Assembly: GCA_949372875.1 (NCBI GenBank)
Contig: CASIAW010000004.1
Coordinates: 1-64,000, forward strand
Source: Candidatus Poseidoniaceae archaeon
Lineage (GTDB): Archaea > Thermoplasmatota > Poseidoniia > Poseidoniales > Poseidoniaceae
Length of the DNA stretch: 64,000 nucleotides
Direction of reading: 5' to 3'
Shown: piece by piece, positions 27,215 to 35,498 of the stretch
Layout of the letters: every line of letters starts with the position of its first letter
How positions within the stretch are numbered: the first letter of the stretch is position 1
Translations under genes and position numbers: made by a program
The notes under the pieces: model-generated
The model's database searches: none
What the model was told of the DNA's origin: nothing
What the model saw: only the letters and a program-made list of their open reading frames with translations

Positions 27215-28513
27215 ATGGCAGAAGAGTCGGCGTTTGACCCCGCTGTCTTGGATGGATACTATTCAAAAGATTTTGACATCGAATTTTCATGGATGAAAAA
27301 GCCGACTCAACATCAGTTTCGGTGGAGGAACATGAACAATCGCTGGTCTTCTTCAGCACGGAGAATACGTGATGCAAAGACATTTGTCAAAGCAGTAGGG
27401 AAAACGATTCCAACCGATGTTTATGTTTCGACCTCTTCTTGGCTGAATCCAGTTGAATTACCTCGTCTCCATGATACAGATGCATCACCTCCAGTACTCT
27501 TGGATCACCTTGTTGTGTTCGATATTGACGTACCGCCTTTTTCACAACAAAATATGGAAGTTGCTCGCAAATCGGCGGCAGGCCTCTACGCCTGGATGCA
27601 ACAGTATACCGAGTATCAATTCTCCCACGTTACTTTTTCAGGAAGTAAAGGATTCCACCTTTTCTATCACGACCTTGCAAGAGAAAAGTTTCAGATTGCA
27701 GACCTAAGGGTTCGTGAAGAGACAGTACGCGACGCAAGAAAGGAATTACTTGAACGAGTCATAGATGCAGGTCATACCGTCGATAAAAAAATCACTGCTG
27801 ATACTCGACGTATCATTCGCCTGCCAGGAACTGTTCACGGAAAAACAGGTTGGATATGCTCAATCATCGATGTAGAACAGCTGCAACGACCGTTCAAGGA
27901 ATGGGTGGGCACACTCAAACGCCACCCTGAATCGGTCCCTATGCCGAGAAAGGTTCGTGCCAAAAAAACGCTTTTCACTCGGAAAAAGAAACCTGCGCAA
28001 AAGGTTGAGGAGACACAAATGAGTATCGAAGTGAGCACCCATGTCCCTGGTACGAGGAACCGTTCAGCGTTTTTGCAATGGCTCCCTCCAAATTGGGGTA
28101 CTCCGGATAAAGCCGTAGAAAAGGCGATTGAGTTGTGCCGAAATGAAGCATTGGGTTCCACTGCTTTTTGGACGGATGGAGAACGTACACTGATGCTGGT
28201 TCCTCGAGCGATTCCACGTGAATATCTTGTGAAGATGGCAAAGAAAAATGGTTTCTCGAACTTGACATATGAACTCAAAGAAAGAGAGCATGCATGGATT
28301 CGAATCTCCCCCCAATTAGCGGAACTGAGCGGTTGGGACAGTGATTTGATTCCGATTAATGTTCTTGCCGAGGAAACCAATCGAGATTGCAAATGGCCTT
28401 GGTCGCAAGCACATCTTCTTCTTGCAGAACGTATGGGGCTGCCGATGCAAAAAGACGGCATGGACCAATCTGGGACCGAAGAACCATCGATGCGGATTGT
28501 TCGCAGAGAATAG
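27215..28513 (+). CDS. priS: DNA primase small (catalytic) subunit PriS
   Basis: Catalytic subunit of archaeal/eukaryotic-type primase, which makes the primers for replication with the PriL subunit. 432 residues, close to the family's usual 330-420. The three primase motifs are visible: I, 'LVVFDIDVPPFS' (metal-binding Asp-x-Asp, about 106); II, 'TFSGSKGFHLFYHD' (Ser-Gly-x-x-Gly-x-His, about 143); III, 'ADTRRIIRLPGTVHGKTGW' (about 195), as in other archaeal PriS. The C-terminal part contains a lysine/arginine-rich linker (about 240-260) and a conserved-looking domain that ends near 'ELSGWDSDLIPINVLAEE'. The ATG at 27215 fits the start. PriL is not in the window. Confidence 0.88.
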   Translation: MAEESAFDPAVLDGYYSKDFDIEFSWMKKPTQHQFRWRNMNNRWSSSARRIRDAKTFVKAVGKTIPTDVYVSTSSWLNPVELPRLHDTDASPPVLLDHLVVFDIDVPPFSQQNMEVARKSAAGLYAWMQQYTEYQFSHVTFSGSKGFHLFYHDLAREKFQIADLRVREETVRDARKELLERVIDAGHTVDKKITADTRRIIRLPGTVHGKTGWICSIIDVEQLQRPFKEWVGTLKRHPESVPMPRKVRAKKTLFTRKKKPAQKVEETQMSIEVSTHVPGTRNRSAFLQWLPPNWGTPDKAVEKAIELCRNEALGSTAFWTDGERTLMLVPRAIPREYLVKMAKKNGFSNLTYELKEREHAWIRISPQLAELSGWDSDLIPINVLAEETNRDCKWPWSQAHLLLAERMGLPMQKDGMDQSGTEEPSMRIVRRE

Positions 28514-28614
28514 GTATTCGATTAGAAAATGATTATATGGCGCCTTATCAACTTTCTATTGTTCCCACCGGAGCTTCGGCAATGACGGCTGCTCACGAGC
28601 GAATGAAACCACCC

Positions 28615-28645
28615 GCTGTTGGCGCATGGGAACAGCGCCAACAGC
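28615..28645. repeat. Perfect 11-bp inverted repeat (hairpin) upstream of the AN1-like membrane protein gene
   Basis: GCTGTTGGCGC (28615-28625) and GCGCCAACAGC (28635-28645) are exact reverse complements separated by nine bases. The hairpin lies in the 150-base gap after priS, and ends six bases before the likely ribosome-binding site (TAGGTG, about 28653) of the gene at 28664. It could end the sucCD-priS transcript, bind a regulator as a palindrome, or control translation downstream. It lacks the T-run of an intrinsic terminator. Confidence 0.6.
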
Positions 28646-28663
28646 AAAACCTTAGGTGTTGAA

Positions 28664-29692
28664 ATGAATAAGTTTGGCGCTGTCATATTCATTTTATGCT
28701 CCCTGTTTTCTGGTGCTTTTTTACTTGTAGGCCCCACTGGATCAGATGCAGAGTATATCGCTGCTGAAGCAAGGATTACCGATGAGACAACCTATGAAGA
28801 AAGATATTCTTCATACTTTACGTGTACTGCCGATATTAAGTTCGTCTATACCGCAACGATGACTGGCAGCACTGTCAAATCCTATCCTGGTTCCGCCATT
28901 GGGACAATAGAAAGCGGCCAATCGTGCATCGAAGAAATTGAATTCACGTATTCTATTGACTCAACACTTATGGTGTTTTATCAGAGCGATGAGCCAGAGA
29001 CGTATACCTTCGATCAACCAAATATTGGTGATTCAATACTCTACCTTTGCTGCTCTTTTGTGTTTGCCATCTTCGCTTTATTCGGACTCTTGGTTGCCTT
29101 CATGACCGGTACGCAAGGAACCAGCGGCGGAACTGGCGGTCTCGCTGGAAGATTAAGAGCATCGTTGGGTGGTAAAAGTGAACAAATTAAAGGCACATCA
29201 ACTGGTTCGTTCCCAACTTTGCCTTCACAGCAACATGTGAGTAGAAACAAAAAGTCGTCGAAGCGTCGTAAGCGCTGGAAAGATGGAACAATGCCGCCAT
29301 CTCGAATACGAAATTATGATTCAATCATCAACCGGATGGGCCTTAATAATCGAGGGTTTTCGAATGTCAAAGAAGCTAAAGCACATGCAATGACCTATGG
29401 AATAATGTCACACAATGAAACAGATGAGTTCTTTGCCAACGACCATGTTTTGAGAACACTAGGACTATCAAATGCGAGTGCTTTCAATTCCACTCCCGCT
29501 CCGAAAAGTTCGGGATTCTGGGGTCAAGCGAAGATTTCAACCTCGAGCACTCAAGCATCTGACGAAACCTGTGGCCACCCAGGCTGCTCCACAACAGTGA
29601 ACACGTTTGACTTCCGTTGCTTCGATTGTCGTAAGAGATTCTGTAGCACGCATCGGGGAGAAACGTTCCAGTGTGACTCTTGTGCAAACTGA
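28664..29692 (+). CDS. Two-helix membrane protein with C-terminal AN1-like zinc finger
   Basis: 342 residues, not recognised outside its zinc finger. The N terminus is a hydrophobic helix ('FGAVIFILCSLFSGAFLLV'), then an extracytoplasmic domain of about 95 residues with three cysteines, and a second helix ('LYLCCSFVFAIFALFGLLVA', about 127-148). The cytoplasmic part is Gly/Ser-rich, then basic ('KKSSKRRKRWKDG'), followed by a helical segment and a Cys/His cluster at the end: 'CGHPGC', 'FRCFDCRKRFCSTHRGE', 'FQCDSC', resembling AN1-type fingers that in eukaryotes occur in ubiquitin-stress proteins. ATG 28664 has TAGGTG upstream. Its stop codon abuts the stop of the convergent helicase gene with no bases between. 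Confidence 0.7.
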   Translation: MNKFGAVIFILCSLFSGAFLLVGPTGSDAEYIAAEARITDETTYEERYSSYFTCTADIKFVYTATMTGSTVKSYPGSAIGTIESGQSCIEEIEFTYSIDSTLMVFYQSDEPETYTFDQPNIGDSILYLCCSFVFAIFALFGLLVAFMTGTQGTSGGTGGLAGRLRASLGGKSEQIKGTSTGSFPTLPSQQHVSRNKKSSKRRKRWKDGTMPPSRIRNYDSIINRMGLNNRGFSNVKEAKAHAMTYGIMSHNETDEFFANDHVLRTLGLSNASAFNSTPAPKSSGFWGQAKISTSSTQASDETCGHPGCSTTVNTFDFRCFDCRKRFCSTHRGETFQCDSCAN

Positions 29693-32476
29693 TTAGAAAT
29701 ACACATCCTTTCTGTGAATTCCCACTTGAGGACTGAGATTCCGCTGCGCAATCGAGTGAAGCAATTCTTTTCCTTGGTCTGTATGCATGTACGTCATTTG
29801 CCCAGGGCTCACCAGTTGTGTCCAGTGCTTTAGAAAAACATCAGCACGCTCTTTGCTAGAAGCAAGTTTTGATGGAACCTTGTGATACATTTGTACAACA
29901 CTCACTTCTTTGCGCAAGTATTGTGCAATGACCTCTGGCATCAATTTTGAAACCCAATTATCTTGCATAAATTGAGATGAGCGAGTAACGACATAACGGG
30001 CCTTGTCGAGAGAGCCTAGAACATCTTCAAGCGATTCGCTGAACAATTCCGCCTCTTCTGGTGTGGAATGATGTAAGTGATAACGCAGCCATCCACCCCC
30101 ACGTTCTCCGCCCATAGGAGAGCAATGTTTCGTCATTTCACCTAATTCAGTAAATGCACCAACAATTGCTTCAGAAATAGCCAGTGTGAGAGAATCATCT
30201 GTCCACATATCTTTCTGCGATCCAAATTTGAAACCTTCTGAAAACCCTGAAGGAGCTTTCGCCTCCAATGCTGGACGTGTCTCGGTGCCGAACGGTTGGC
30301 CAATGCCCCATAATTCACGAGTATGCTCACGGTTACGTGCCCTTCGTATCATCTCTTCGTTGAACAAAGCCATCCCTTCACTGATTCCTTCAGGACGTAC
30401 ATCATTGAATGCTGCATGGACATGCCCTACCCCTTTCTCGATGGTGCCATCATCACAAACACCATACAATTGCTTGTGCTTTTGTTTGAAGCGCTCATAA
30501 TCATCGAAGCCTTTGGTGAACTCTTCAGCGATACAAATCACATCCCAGTTATTGGCAACTTTTTCAGGCCATAATTTGTCGATACGAATTGAACGACCTC
30601 GTAGTTGATTGATACTTACGCTGGTTGTTACAGAAGTCATGTCTACCAAGACATTGATTCGGGAAGCATCCCATCCCTCACCAAGTAACCCCCGAGTACC
30701 AACTAAACATCGAGTAAAACCCTCCTGGAAAAACTCTGTTATCATCAATGAATAATAACGGGGAATCCAGTCCTTCCCCTTACCTTTAATTTCTATAAAG
30801 CCTTTGTTAGGGCTACCTTCAAGCCGGATATCTAGTTCACGTTCATGAATCCAAAGATCTGCCTTAGAAATAAAAGGTTCATACAAATCATCATCGACAA
30901 GTACCGTACTTCCAGTCATCAAGATAGGATCTAAATAATCTCCAGCAGGGTGATGAACTAAGGAGCGCAATACCGAGATTGCACCTCCTGCTTCTTCGTC
31001 TAAGACTCCTTCAACTAGGGTCGTAGCGGAAGTTTTCTCATAGTCAGTGACAATAACTGCCCGGATATCTTTTCCTAATGTTTGCATTTCAACCGAAATG
31101 ATTTCATTCACGGCATTGGTTTTAGCTGATGCATAGGCCATAACGCGTCCGACGGGGGAGGCACAGGCTCTTGAGCCAGTTTCAGTAATCATAATTCCAA
31201 GCATACGCAAGCGAGCAACAACAGACTCAGCAAGTTCGTGGTCTTCTTTAGATTTCGAGCGACGTAAGCCATGCCGAACATAACGGGATAGAACATTACG
31301 GAGAATACTGATTCGTGTGTAGGATTCATCGTTTGAATTCATGCGCAGTTCAGGAACTCCTTGAGGCAATCCTTTGAAGTTCAATTGTAAAAAACGACGT
31401 GCATCGAGGGTAAAGGATGGATATCTTCGTTCATACTGAACCCAAGAAAGAGTATCGCCCGTCGGTGACTTTCGTTCCCTTAATTGATTCTGAACCCATC
31501 GATCAAGGTCGGGAACTCTATGGTTTCCCTCAGCATAGTTCGTTTCTCTCAATTCTGCAAGAAGTGTTTCAAATTCTTCATCAACACCAGCAATGTATTG
31601 CAACTCATGGCTTGCTGGGCGTACAAAATAGCACAGGTCTTGGTATGGTGCAAGGTTGGAATCACGCACTAAAGCCGGGACTGGAACGCTGTAATCCACT
31701 GGGCCAAAGAAGTCTTCATACCGTTTCACATCAGATTCTTTGAAGCCATCACCTTCTGGCGGTGTGGCAGTAAGCCCCAAAACGACGGGGTCTCCAAACA
31801 TCTCTCGAACCTCACTAAGCACGCGACCCCAGTGATGCATCAAATGGTGACATTCGTCTAAAATAATCAACCCAATCCCAACTTCTTTGAGCCGATGAAG
31901 ATTTGCTTTTGCACTCTCATGCAATGTCCATAGAGCATTACCATGCTGTGCGAATTCATCTCTGACTTTTTTTCTATAGGTCGAGAGACGCTTCGAATAA
32001 TACTCCTCATTACTCTGCTCTAAATCTTGTAGCCAAGACATGGCCTCTTCATGATTCGAAGCCTCTTTCTTTTCGATTAATTTCTCAGCCCAAAGCTCGA
32101 TAGCAACCTTGTCAAGGTCTTCTCCACCCTTTCGCGGCATTGTTACAGATTGATAGGTGAGCGAAGTAAGTAAACCTGGATTTTGAGGATCAGTGCTGAC
32201 GAAATCATCTTTTCCATCCAAATCAAACAAAGACGTGCGAGCAGCCCATTGAGCTTGTATTGCTGAATTAGGAGACAGGACAAGAGCTGGCTTTCGAACT
32301 AAATCTGCCCATACATACAGGCCGAGTACTGTTTTTCCCGAACCTGGGGGTGCTACGATGTGTAAACGAGTTTTACCAGATTCGAGTTGAGGAATTATTA
32401 TTGAAGCAGCCGATTCTTGAGACGGGCGTAACGTACCGGAAAAACGAATGTTGCCAAAATCAGGTAGTTCTGTCAA
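29693..32476 (-). CDS. SF2 DEAD/DEAH-type helicase, unknown role
   Basis: Superfamily 2 helicase of 927 residues. Motifs: Q-like 'GTLRPSQESAASIII' near 14, Walker A 'VAPPGSGKTVLGLYVW' near 40, motif Ia 'ALVLSPNSAIQAQW', DECH-type motif II 'LIILDECHHLMHHWG' near 204, motif III 'LGLTATPPEGDGF' near 233, and in the second RecA domain 'GTRGLLGEGWDASRINVLVD' then motif VI 'SINQLRGRSIRID' near 620. The organisation resembles type III restriction/UvsW-like helicases; no nuclease motif is seen, and the C-terminal 230 residues are unassigned. The only plausible start is TTG at 32476, with a GGGGGG ribosome-binding site at 32482-32487 inside the end of the upstream gene. DNA repair or defence are both possible. 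Confidence 0.82.
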   Translation of the reverse strand: MTELPDFGNIRFSGTLRPSQESAASIIIPQLESGKTRLHIVAPPGSGKTVLGLYVWADLVRKPALVLSPNSAIQAQWAARTSLFDLDGKDDFVSTDPQNPGLLTSLTYQSVTMPRKGGEDLDKVAIELWAEKLIEKKEASNHEEAMSWLQDLEQSNEEYYSKRLSTYRKKVRDEFAQHGNALWTLHESAKANLHRLKEVGIGLIILDECHHLMHHWGRVLSEVREMFGDPVVLGLTATPPEGDGFKESDVKRYEDFFGPVDYSVPVPALVRDSNLAPYQDLCYFVRPASHELQYIAGVDEEFETLLAELRETNYAEGNHRVPDLDRWVQNQLRERKSPTGDTLSWVQYERRYPSFTLDARRFLQLNFKGLPQGVPELRMNSNDESYTRISILRNVLSRYVRHGLRRSKSKEDHELAESVVARLRMLGIMITETGSRACASPVGRVMAYASAKTNAVNEIISVEMQTLGKDIRAVIVTDYEKTSATTLVEGVLDEEAGGAISVLRSLVHHPAGDYLDPILMTGSTVLVDDDLYEPFISKADLWIHERELDIRLEGSPNKGFIEIKGKGKDWIPRYYSLMITEFFQEGFTRCLVGTRGLLGEGWDASRINVLVDMTSVTTSVSINQLRGRSIRIDKLWPEKVANNWDVICIAEEFTKGFDDYERFKQKHKQLYGVCDDGTIEKGVGHVHAAFNDVRPEGISEGMALFNEEMIRRARNREHTRELWGIGQPFGTETRPALEAKAPSGFSEGFKFGSQKDMWTDDSLTLAISEAIVGAFTELGEMTKHCSPMGGERGGGWLRYHLHHSTPEEAELFSESLEDVLGSLDKARYVVTRSSQFMQDNWVSKLMPEVIAQYLRKEVSVVQMYHKVPSKLASSKERADVFLKHWTQLVSPGQMTYMHTDQGKELLHSIAQRNLSPQVGIHRKDVYF

Positions 32477-32478
32477 GA

Positions 32479-34215
32479 TTAGCCCCCCGTTTCAACGTGG
32501 TGGACCTCTTTTTGGGCCAGAAGGGCCGCCTTTGGGTGGGCCACCCTTTGATGGACCTGGTGGACCACTTTTCTTTGGAGGACCACCTTTGGAAGGCCCT
32601 GGTGGACCGCCTTTCGACGGACCAGGTGGACCGCTTTCTTTGGAGGGCCGCCTTTGGAAGGGCCTGATGGACCACCCTTGGACGGACCAGGTGGACCACT
32701 TTTCTTTGGAGGGCCGCCTTTGGAAGGGCCTGATGGACCACCCTTGGACGGACCTGGTGGACCACTTTTCTTTGGAGGGCCGCCTTTGGAAGGGCCTGAT
32801 GGACCACCCTTGGACGGACCTGGTGGACCACTTTTCTTTGGAGGGCCGCCTTTGGACGGGCCTGATGGACCACCCTTGGACGGACCTGGTGGACCGCTCT
32901 TCTTTGGAGGACCGCCTTTGGAAGGGCCAGGTGGACCGCTCTTCTTTGGGGGGCCACCCTTGGAAGAACCAGGAGGGCCACTTCGCTTTGGAGGGGGGCG
33001 ACGAGGCGTTTCGACGACTTCTTCTTCCTCGTCTTCAAACATTGCACCACAATGTGGGCACTCATTGTCCGTTTCTTTCACGAGTCCATCACAGATTTCG
33101 CAAGCAAACATTTCAACATCTTCATCACCGGATTTATCGCCGCCCAACGTTTCAACTTCGCCGTCTTTGGAACGGAACAACTTCAATTCAGTTGTAAGAT
33201 CGAAACCTTTCAGGGCGACCTCGGTTTCGATAGCATGTTGGAACGCTTGTGTAAGGTCTTCAGGAGTATCGAGAACTCGCCCGTCGTCAACATAAGTGAC
33301 GTTAACAGTCAAGACATCGTTCTCGACTTTTGCTTGAGGAGTCTCAACGGCGACACCTCTCTTACGAGCAACACGGCGAACGGCGACTTCGCACATCCGG
33401 CGCAAAAGTGCCTCATTCGGTGCATTTTGAGAAGATTGACCCAGGGCGCCCGCAATGACGTCTTGGGCCGAGTTCGAGGCGTCAGCGCCTCGTAAATGAG
33501 ATGGGAGGTCTGCGCCAAGTGAAGCAAGAACATTTCCGGCAGGTGACTGATTCATGTTGAGCCACTGGCTGCGGCGTTCATCTTTCATAGCCCGTTCCGC
33601 TTCAGCCAATCGATTGACCATAGCGTCAGTTGGAGAGGCAGAGGGGTTGTTTGCCACAACGGTACCGCCAGGAGTCAAAGCCGAAATGTTACTCACTGGT
33701 TTTTGAGGCACTGCGCCACTGGAAAGTGATGGACCTCGGGCTTGTTGTGGGCGATCAGATTGAATATTTGGCGTAACATTACCTTGCATGGGGGGTTGTT
33801 GCTGCATACCTTGTGGAGGCATCTGGTTCATTTGATTCGGAGGGAACTGACCCATTTGATTCGGAGGGAACTGACCCATTTGATTCGGAGGGAACTGACC
33901 CATTTGATTCGGAGGAATATTTTGTGGAGGAAATTGCCCGGGAGGGATGTTTGGTTGCTGCTGAATACCCATGGCGATTTGCTGAAGCACTTCGGGAGAG
34001 ACATTGGTATTACCGATGTTCATGTCTCGCTGTTGACGGACTGCTTCTCCAGAGACAACACCAAAGTTCCGACCACCTGTAACTTCTTGACCGCTTAAGC
34101 CGATTGAATTTGGACTGGTGAAGTCACCAGCACGTGACATTTCTTGGCGAGCACCGCATTCGGGACAAAAAATACTGTCGGCAGGAATCACTTCATTGCA
34201 CGAGCCACACTCCAT
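32479..34215 (-). CDS. Zinc-ribbon protein with Pro/Gly/Lys repeat tail, frameshifted near its end
   Basis: As read, 578 residues. N-terminal zinc ribbon 'CGSCNEVIPADSIFCPECG', a Gln/Pro-rich linker with eight-residue repeats (GQFPPNQM), a folded-looking domain at about 215-345 ('RMCEVAVRRVARKRGVAVET'), a second zinc ribbon 'FACEICDGLVKETDNECPHC', then a tail of 22-residue repeats (PPKKSGPPGPSKGG + PSGPSKGG). At 32633-32641 one T is missing relative to the other repeat copies; after it the frame reads a non-repeat His/Val-rich end. Restoring the base continues the Pro-Gly-Lys pattern to a TGA at 32492-32494. So the natural protein probably ends there, and the base loss is a mutation, slippage site or assembly error. 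ATG 34215 fits the ribbon; function unknown, possibly nucleic-acid or protein scaffold. Confidence 0.75.
   Translation of the reverse strand: MECGSCNEVIPADSIFCPECGARQEMSRAGDFTSPNSIGLSGQEVTGGRNFGVVSGEAVRQQRDMNIGNTNVSPEVLQQIAMGIQQQPNIPPGQFPPQNIPPNQMGQFPPNQMGQFPPNQMGQFPPNQMNQMPPQGMQQQPPMQGNVTPNIQSDRPQQARGPSLSSGAVPQKPVSNISALTPGGTVVANNPSASPTDAMVNRLAEAERAMKDERRSQWLNMNQSPAGNVLASLGADLPSHLRGADASNSAQDVIAGALGQSSQNAPNEALLRRMCEVAVRRVARKRGVAVETPQAKVENDVLTVNVTYVDDGRVLDTPEDLTQAFQHAIETEVALKGFDLTTELKLFRSKDGEVETLGGDKSGDEDVEMFACEICDGLVKETDNECPHCGAMFEDEEEEVVETPRRPPPKRSGPPGSSKGGPPKKSGPPGPSKGGPPKKSGPPGPSKGGPSGPSKGGPPKKSGPPGPSKGGPSGPSKGGPPKKSGPPGPSKGGPSGPSKGGPPKKSGPPGPSKGGPSGPSKGGPPKKAVHLVRRKAVHQGLPKVVLQRKVVHQVHQRVAHPKAALLAQKEVHHVETGG
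32638..32901. repeat. 66-bp tandem repeats coding for Pro/Gly/Lys-rich tail
   Basis: Four near-identical 66-base units; the marker GGCCTGATGGACCACCC recurs at 32661, 32727, 32793 and 32859, exactly 66 bases apart. More diverged copies extend the array to about 32515 on one side and 33000 on the other. It codes for 22-residue units of the protein at 32479-34215. Such arrays change copy number easily by slippage or recombination and are hard to assemble. Confidence 0.9.
33830..33915. repeat. 24-bp tandem repeats (GQFPPNQM units)
   Basis: Three and a half copies of a 24-base unit (CATTTGATTCGGAGGGAACT + GACC) within the Gln/Pro-rich linker of the zinc-ribbon protein; in the protein they give repeats of Gly-Gln-Phe-Pro-Pro-Asn-Gln-Met. 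Confidence 0.88.
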
Positions 34216-34412
34216 GATACACACCCCGAGGTTTGGCGCTCGCATAACCCTCCCTAAAGGCTTACGACGGATTACCACACTTATCGAACAAAAGATTACG
34301 ATTCTGTGAGCGCCAAATGGCGATAAAAGCATCACCCAAAATACTGATTCCTGCTATCATCATCCCACAGGGTCAAGAACAGAGAACCATCCCGGTAGAA
34401 TGAGGGGATTTG

Positions 34413-35429
34413 ATGGCGGTACTCATCAACGAGAAAATCGATGCACTGCTCGAAGCAACTTCTCGCTCATTTTACCCCACACTCAAATACCTTCCAAAAA
34501 AAATTCGTGGTCAAATAGGATTACTCTACCTCCTTGCGAGAGTTGCAGATACAATTGCAGACTCAAAGCATGGAGAGACTGAGTTTCTTCTGCGACATTT
34601 GCGAGAATACAATGATGTGGCCCAAGGGAAGAGTTCTACACTCCCTGATTTCACCGAACTTGCGAATCTACAAACCAACAAAGATGAAGCTAAACTACTT
34701 CGAAATGTCGAAGATGTAGTAGCAGGTCTAGAGGTCTATAGCAAGACTGACCAGGAACTTATGCTTGAATGCCTCGGCATCATAGTCGACGGACAAATTC
34801 TCGACCTCGAGAGATTTGGACCTGCGAATGAAGGGGGCAACATTTCGGCACTCACTTCGGATGAGCAAATGGATGATTATACGTTCAGGGTAGCGGGCTC
34901 CGTAGGGGTTTTTTGGAGTAAAATATCCCTCGAACATCTCTTCACATTACCTCCGGAAAAAGAAGAAGAGTTTTTCAAAAAAGGTATTCGATTCGGTAAA
35001 GCCCTTCAAATGATCAATATTCTTAGAGACATTCCTGAGGACTTGCGTTTTGGCCGGTGCTACATCCCTCAAGAGGCACTGAGCCGCTTTAATCTCAAAC
35101 CTGGAGACTTAATGGATGACAAAAACATCGACGCATTTCGACCATTGTATGATGAGTATCTTGACTTGACAAATGGGCACCTTGATGCAGCAGTCGAATA
35201 CATCATGATGTTGCCTGAAACGCAACTTCGCCTCAAAGCATCGTGCATGCTTCCCGTACTCATTGGTCAAAGGACTGTGACGTTATTACGAACGGGTAAT
35301 ATTTTGAATTCGGAAGAGCGAATAAAAGTCACGCGGGATGAAATGAAAGTTTATGCACGGAAATTGCTCCGAGCACTGATAATACCCGGCGGAGTGAACC
35401 GACTACTCAAGAAGAATAAGGACAGTTGA
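34413..35429 (+). CDS. Squalene/phytoene synthase family protein 1
   Basis: Prenyl-transferase of the squalene/phytoene synthase family, which joins two C15 or C20 diphosphates head to head. 338 residues. First Asp-rich motif 'LARVADTIADSK' (about 45-52), second 'INILRDIPEDLRFGRCYIP' (about 200-218), and a preceding 'YTFRVAGSVGVFWSKIS'. The sequence looks more like the squalene-synthase side of the family than the next gene does, but product specificity cannot be read by eye. ATG 34413 has GAGGGG six bases upstream. The next family member starts 69 bases downstream on the same strand, suggesting one operon for isoprenoid products such as squalene or carotenoids (retinal precursor in rhodopsin-bearing relatives). 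Confidence 0.85.
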   Translation: MAVLINEKIDALLEATSRSFYPTLKYLPKKIRGQIGLLYLLARVADTIADSKHGETEFLLRHLREYNDVAQGKSSTLPDFTELANLQTNKDEAKLLRNVEDVVAGLEVYSKTDQELMLECLGIIVDGQILDLERFGPANEGGNISALTSDEQMDDYTFRVAGSVGVFWSKISLEHLFTLPPEKEEEFFKKGIRFGKALQMINILRDIPEDLRFGRCYIPQEALSRFNLKPGDLMDDKNIDAFRPLYDEYLDLTNGHLDAAVEYIMMLPETQLRLKASCMLPVLIGQRTVTLLRTGNILNSEERIKVTRDEMKVYARKLLRALIIPGGVNRLLKKNKDS

Positions 35430-35498
35430 AAAAAAAGTGAAGTAGGCAATTAAGGGCAGAACTCAAAAAGGGTGAGGGATGAGCACCTACTGGTCACG

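Noticed and set aside
26224-27383. Reverse-strand open frames over sucD and the 5' part of priS
   Set aside because: Antisense shadows of strongly conserved sucD and priS.
28538-28663. Possible 41-residue peptide before the AN1-like gene
   Set aside because: No SD, no recognisable features, and it covers the perfect hairpin, which is a better explanation of the region.
32638-32901. CRISPR-like array
   Set aside because: Units are contiguous 66-base repeats with no unique spacers, inside a coding region.
32448-33295. Long Gly/Pro-rich open frames on the forward strand over the 66-bp repeats
   Set aside because: They are antisense to the repeat tail; repeats with a multiple-of-three period give open frames in several frames. 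The zinc ribbons and starts are only on the reverse strand.
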